From Gammaproteobacteria bacterium (GTDB lineage: Bacteria; Pseudomonadota; Gammaproteobacteria; Pseudomonadales; Pseudohongiellaceae): a stretch of DNA of 64,000 nucleotides. Positions 62,073-64,000 of this stretch are shown one piece after another. The stretch's first letter is position 1. Every line of letters begins with the position of its first letter. Location: contig JAQWQD010000054.1 in assembly GCA_029244985.1 (NCBI GenBank), positions 1-64,000 of the forward strand. The letters run 5' to 3'. The notes under the pieces are model-generated. The model had not been told where the DNA came from. It worked only from the letters and a program-made list of their open reading frames with translations, and searched no databases. The translations under genes were made by a program, and so were the position numbers.

Positions 62073-63409
62073 TAATTACCAAAAAAACGCTGCCTCGAAG
62101 GACTGTTCTGCGAGGACTAGGCGCAGCGGTTGCATTGCCAATGTTGGATGCCATGGTTCCGGCTTTAGCCCAATCGGGCAGTGCTTCCGAACCCATTCGT
62201 CGCCTTGGTTATTTCTATCTCCCTATGGGCATGAGCCCAGAGCCTTGGGTCCCACGGACGGAAGGCAAGCTGAGCAGCCTTAGCGCTTCATTGACTTCAC
62301 TTAATCCGCATCTAGACAAAATCTCTGTGCTATCAAACTTAGAAATTAACGATGCACACACAACTGGGAATCATGCTTCGTCTAATTGCGCATTTCTTAG
62401 CTGCGTAAAAGCTAAGCGCACGGAAGGAAGTGACTATTACCTGGGTACGACAGTCGACCAAATCGCTGCCAAAGTAATCGGCTCGAAGACACCTTTTCCC
62501 TCGCTGGAAATAGGCACAGATATTATTAGTCAGGTAGGCAATTGCGATAACGGTTATGCTTGTGTTTATCAAAATAGTTTGGCCTGGTCATCGCCCACTA
62601 CACCATTGCCAACTGTATCTGATCCCCGCGTGTTGTTTGAAAGATTGTTTGGCGACGGCGGGACTCCGGAACAACGTCAGGCGCAACTCGCCACTAATGC
62701 CAGCCTATTAGATGCTGTCATGGAAGATATGTCCAAATATCAAAAACAACTTGGAAATAACGACCGAGTGAAAGTAGATGAGTATTTGGATACTGTACGC
62801 GAAGTTGAACGGCGTATTCAGATGTCACAGGCACAAAGTGATAATGTCCCGCTCCCTAAATTGACGCGCCCTACTTCAGTACCTGAAGAATGGGAAGATC
62901 ATGTGAAGTTAATGATGGATCTACAAACCCTCGCACTGCAAGCCGATCTAACCCGGGTTGTTAGCTTTCAGTTAGCCCGTGAGGCGTCTACTCGGACCTA
63001 TCCGCAGATTGGCGTTGCCGAGCCTCATCACCCAATCTCACATCATGGTAATGATCCTGTTCAACTGGAGAAGTTGGCGAAAATTAATAAGTACCATGTA
63101 TCTTTCTTTGCTTATATGTTGGATAAAATGGAGGCGGTCAACGAAGGTAATGGTACTTTGTTAGATAATTCAACTTATCTATTAGGCAGCGGGATGGGTA
63201 ACCCTGACGTCCATGATCATAAAAATTTACCCATTGTTGTAGCCAGTGGAAAAAACAGTGGAATCCATGGTGGCAGACATATCCGCTACGGAGATGAACA
63301 AACTCCGTTGGCTAACTTGCACCTGACGCTTCTAGATAGCGTTGGTGTGCATCTGGATAGTTTCGCTGATAACAATGGTCGCGTTGATGAGTTGTTTCAT
63401 TCAGCCTAA
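62069..63409 (+). CDS. DUF1552 family protein, Tat signal
   Basis: A 446-residue protein with a twin-arginine-like leader (PRRTVLRGLGAAVALPML). DUF1552 (PF07586) belongs to the sulfatase/alkaline phosphatase-like superfamily by fold. The pairing with a DUF1592 protein, with a four-base overlap, is the standard arrangement. Blocks include GNHASSNCAFLSC, LGTTVDQIAAKVIG and SHHGNDPVQLEKL. No biochemical role is known. An ankyrin gene follows at 63425. Confidence 0.88.
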   Translation: MIITKKTLPRRTVLRGLGAAVALPMLDAMVPALAQSGSASEPIRRLGYFYLPMGMSPEPWVPRTEGKLSSLSASLTSLNPHLDKISVLSNLEINDAHTTGNHASSNCAFLSCVKAKRTEGSDYYLGTTVDQIAAKVIGSKTPFPSLEIGTDIISQVGNCDNGYACVYQNSLAWSSPTTPLPTVSDPRVLFERLFGDGGTPEQRQAQLATNASLLDAVMEDMSKYQKQLGNNDRVKVDEYLDTVREVERRIQMSQAQSDNVPLPKLTRPTSVPEEWEDHVKLMMDLQTLALQADLTRVVSFQLAREASTRTYPQIGVAEPHHPISHHGNDPVQLEKLAKINKYHVSFFAYMLDKMEAVNEGNGTLLDNSTYLLGSGMGNPDVHDHKNLPIVVASGKNSGIHGGRHIRYGDEQTPLANLHLTLLDSVGVHLDSFADNNGRVDELFHSA

Positions 63410-63424
63410 CAAAAAAGATTGAGC

Positions 63425-64000
63425 GTGAAGAAGAACATTGCAGTAATTTTTTTAGTCCTTACACCAATCTGGGCGCTAGCTCAGGATGACTTACGTTTGA
63501 TACAAGCAGTTCAAGAGCAAGATAATACCGCTGTGCGAGCTTTGTTAGATTCTGGGATAAACATTAACGCCGAAGCGGCTGATGGATCACAGGCGCTGCA
63601 TTGGTCAGTGCATCGTGATAATTCAGTTATTACCCAGCTACTCTTAAATGCCGGTGCTGAGGTTAACAGTAAAAACCACTACGGTGTTGCCCCTCTTTCA
63701 TTAGCTGCCAACAATGGCAACCCCGAAATAGTTAGGCTGTTGCTAAGCACCGGCGGATTGGCCAACACAGCGATGGCAGAAAATGAAACGGTAATCATGA
63801 CTGCGGCCCGAACTGGTGTTGTTGCATCAGTTGCGCTATTAATTGAAGCAGGCGCAAACGTGAACGAACGAGAAAGTTGGCGTGGGCAATCTGCGCTCAT
63901 GTGGGCGGCCGGTGAAGGAAATCTTGAAGTTGTTAAATTGCTGGTTAGCAATAATGCAGATATTACAGCCCGTTCCGAACGCGGATTTACTCCCCTGCTT
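63425..64000 (+). CDS. Exported ankyrin-repeat protein (partial, 3' end outside window)
   Basis: A frame from GTG 63425 runs open for 192 codons to the window end, so it is C-terminally cut. The signal peptide is KKNIAVIFLVLTPIWALAQ. At least five ankyrin units follow with the consensus pattern A-L-H-W-A and LLLxxGAxxN (GSQALHWSVHRDN, YGVAPLSLAANNG, NVNERESWRGQSALMWAAGEG). Such proteins regularly accompany DUF1592/DUF1552 pairs and are probably periplasmic protein-binding partners. Start has little ribosome binding site signal (AAAAAGA). Confidence 0.82.
   Translation, partial: MKKNIAVIFLVLTPIWALAQDDLRLIQAVQEQDNTAVRALLDSGININAEAADGSQALHWSVHRDNSVITQLLLNAGAEVNSKNHYGVAPLSLAANNGNPEIVRLLLSTGGLANTAMAENETVIMTAARTGVVASVALLIEAGANVNERESWRGQSALMWAAGEGNLEVVKLLVSNNADITARSERGFTPLL

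Noticed and set aside
1..64000. CRISPR arrays, rRNA or tRNA genes, intact transposases or phage genes
   Set aside because: None was seen on reading both strands: no regularly spaced repeats, no transposase or integrase proteins, no RNA-gene signature.

Overview
The window reads as chromosomal DNA of a free-living, Gram-negative, respiring heterotroph, most likely a marine gammaproteobacterium. The support is the FinR-type LysR/Fpr divergent pair, the HpaR/HpaG/HpaF genes, many Tat and lipoprotein signal peptides, PQQ dehydrogenases, a sulfatase and the DUF1592/DUF1552 pair, with a base composition that looks mid-40s %GC. Genus-level placement is not possible from sequence reading alone. I saw no rRNA, tRNA, CRISPR array, phage or intact insertion sequence.

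Layout. 1-5.2 kb: the 5' end of an iron-dependent alcohol dehydrogenase/maleylacetate reductase, a two-subunit molybdenum hydroxylase (IorAB type), an NnrU-like membrane protein, a small secreted protein, a second-type ClpP and a lipoprotein cytochrome with an unusual CX3CH haem motif. 5.3-11.3 kb: an RND/MMPL transporter, a secreted protein of unknown family (first of two paralogues), a redoxin and a metallo-beta-lactamase-fold lipoprotein. 11.3-22.6 kb: the main catabolic region. A tightly packed minus-strand operon (hpaF-like, aldehyde dehydrogenase, ligA, ligB, Rieske oxygenase, small membrane protein, SSS symporter) faces a plus-strand operon (FAH-family hpaG-like, hpaR-like regulator, DapA-like aldolase). 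The second copy of the secreted unknown and the fpr/finR pair follow. Together these could import a methoxylated or hydroxylated aromatic acid, demethylate or hydroxylate it, cleave the ring with a two-subunit LigAB dioxygenase and process the product by homoprotocatechuate-type lower-pathway enzymes.

22.6-27.4 kb: a second RND protein, a DUF3237 protein and a secreted redoxin-cytochrome c-copper monooxygenase-like fusion. 27.6-32.5 kb: an inositol-monophosphatase-family gene divergent from GtrA, DprE1-like, DprE2-like and HAD-UbiA genes, a set resembling the polyprenyl-phospho-arabinose pathway. 32.5-37 kb: S-formylglutathione hydrolase, a Tat-exported Gfo/Idh/MocA protein, an SRAP/YedK protein and a tannase/feruloyl-esterase-family protein. 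37-43.9 kb: a CHRD protein, two tandem PQQ dehydrogenases with N-terminal cytochrome domains, and small enzymes (PNPOx-like, VOC, GFA).

44-51.8 kb: a likely glycoside/3-keto-sugar cluster (sulfatase, two TIM-barrel isomerases, Gfo/Idh/MocA dehydrogenase, GMC oxidoreductase with a Cys cluster, gluconate-dehydrogenase subunit-3 protein, DUF1080). 51.75-52.48 kb is non-coding and rich in hairpins. 52.5-57.9 kb: DUF4920 protein, malonate transporter madLM, malonyl-CoA synthetase and a fused PyrD-PyrK type dihydroorotate dehydrogenase. 58-64 kb: a Tat-exported SMP-30 lactonase-like protein, then DUF1592-family haem protein, DUF1552 protein and an ankyrin protein cut by the window end.

Common themes are periplasmic oxidation of organic substrates and disposal of the resulting electrons and aldehydes. 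Start codons were moved inward from the longest frame where a ribosome binding site and signal peptide supported it; each case is noted.
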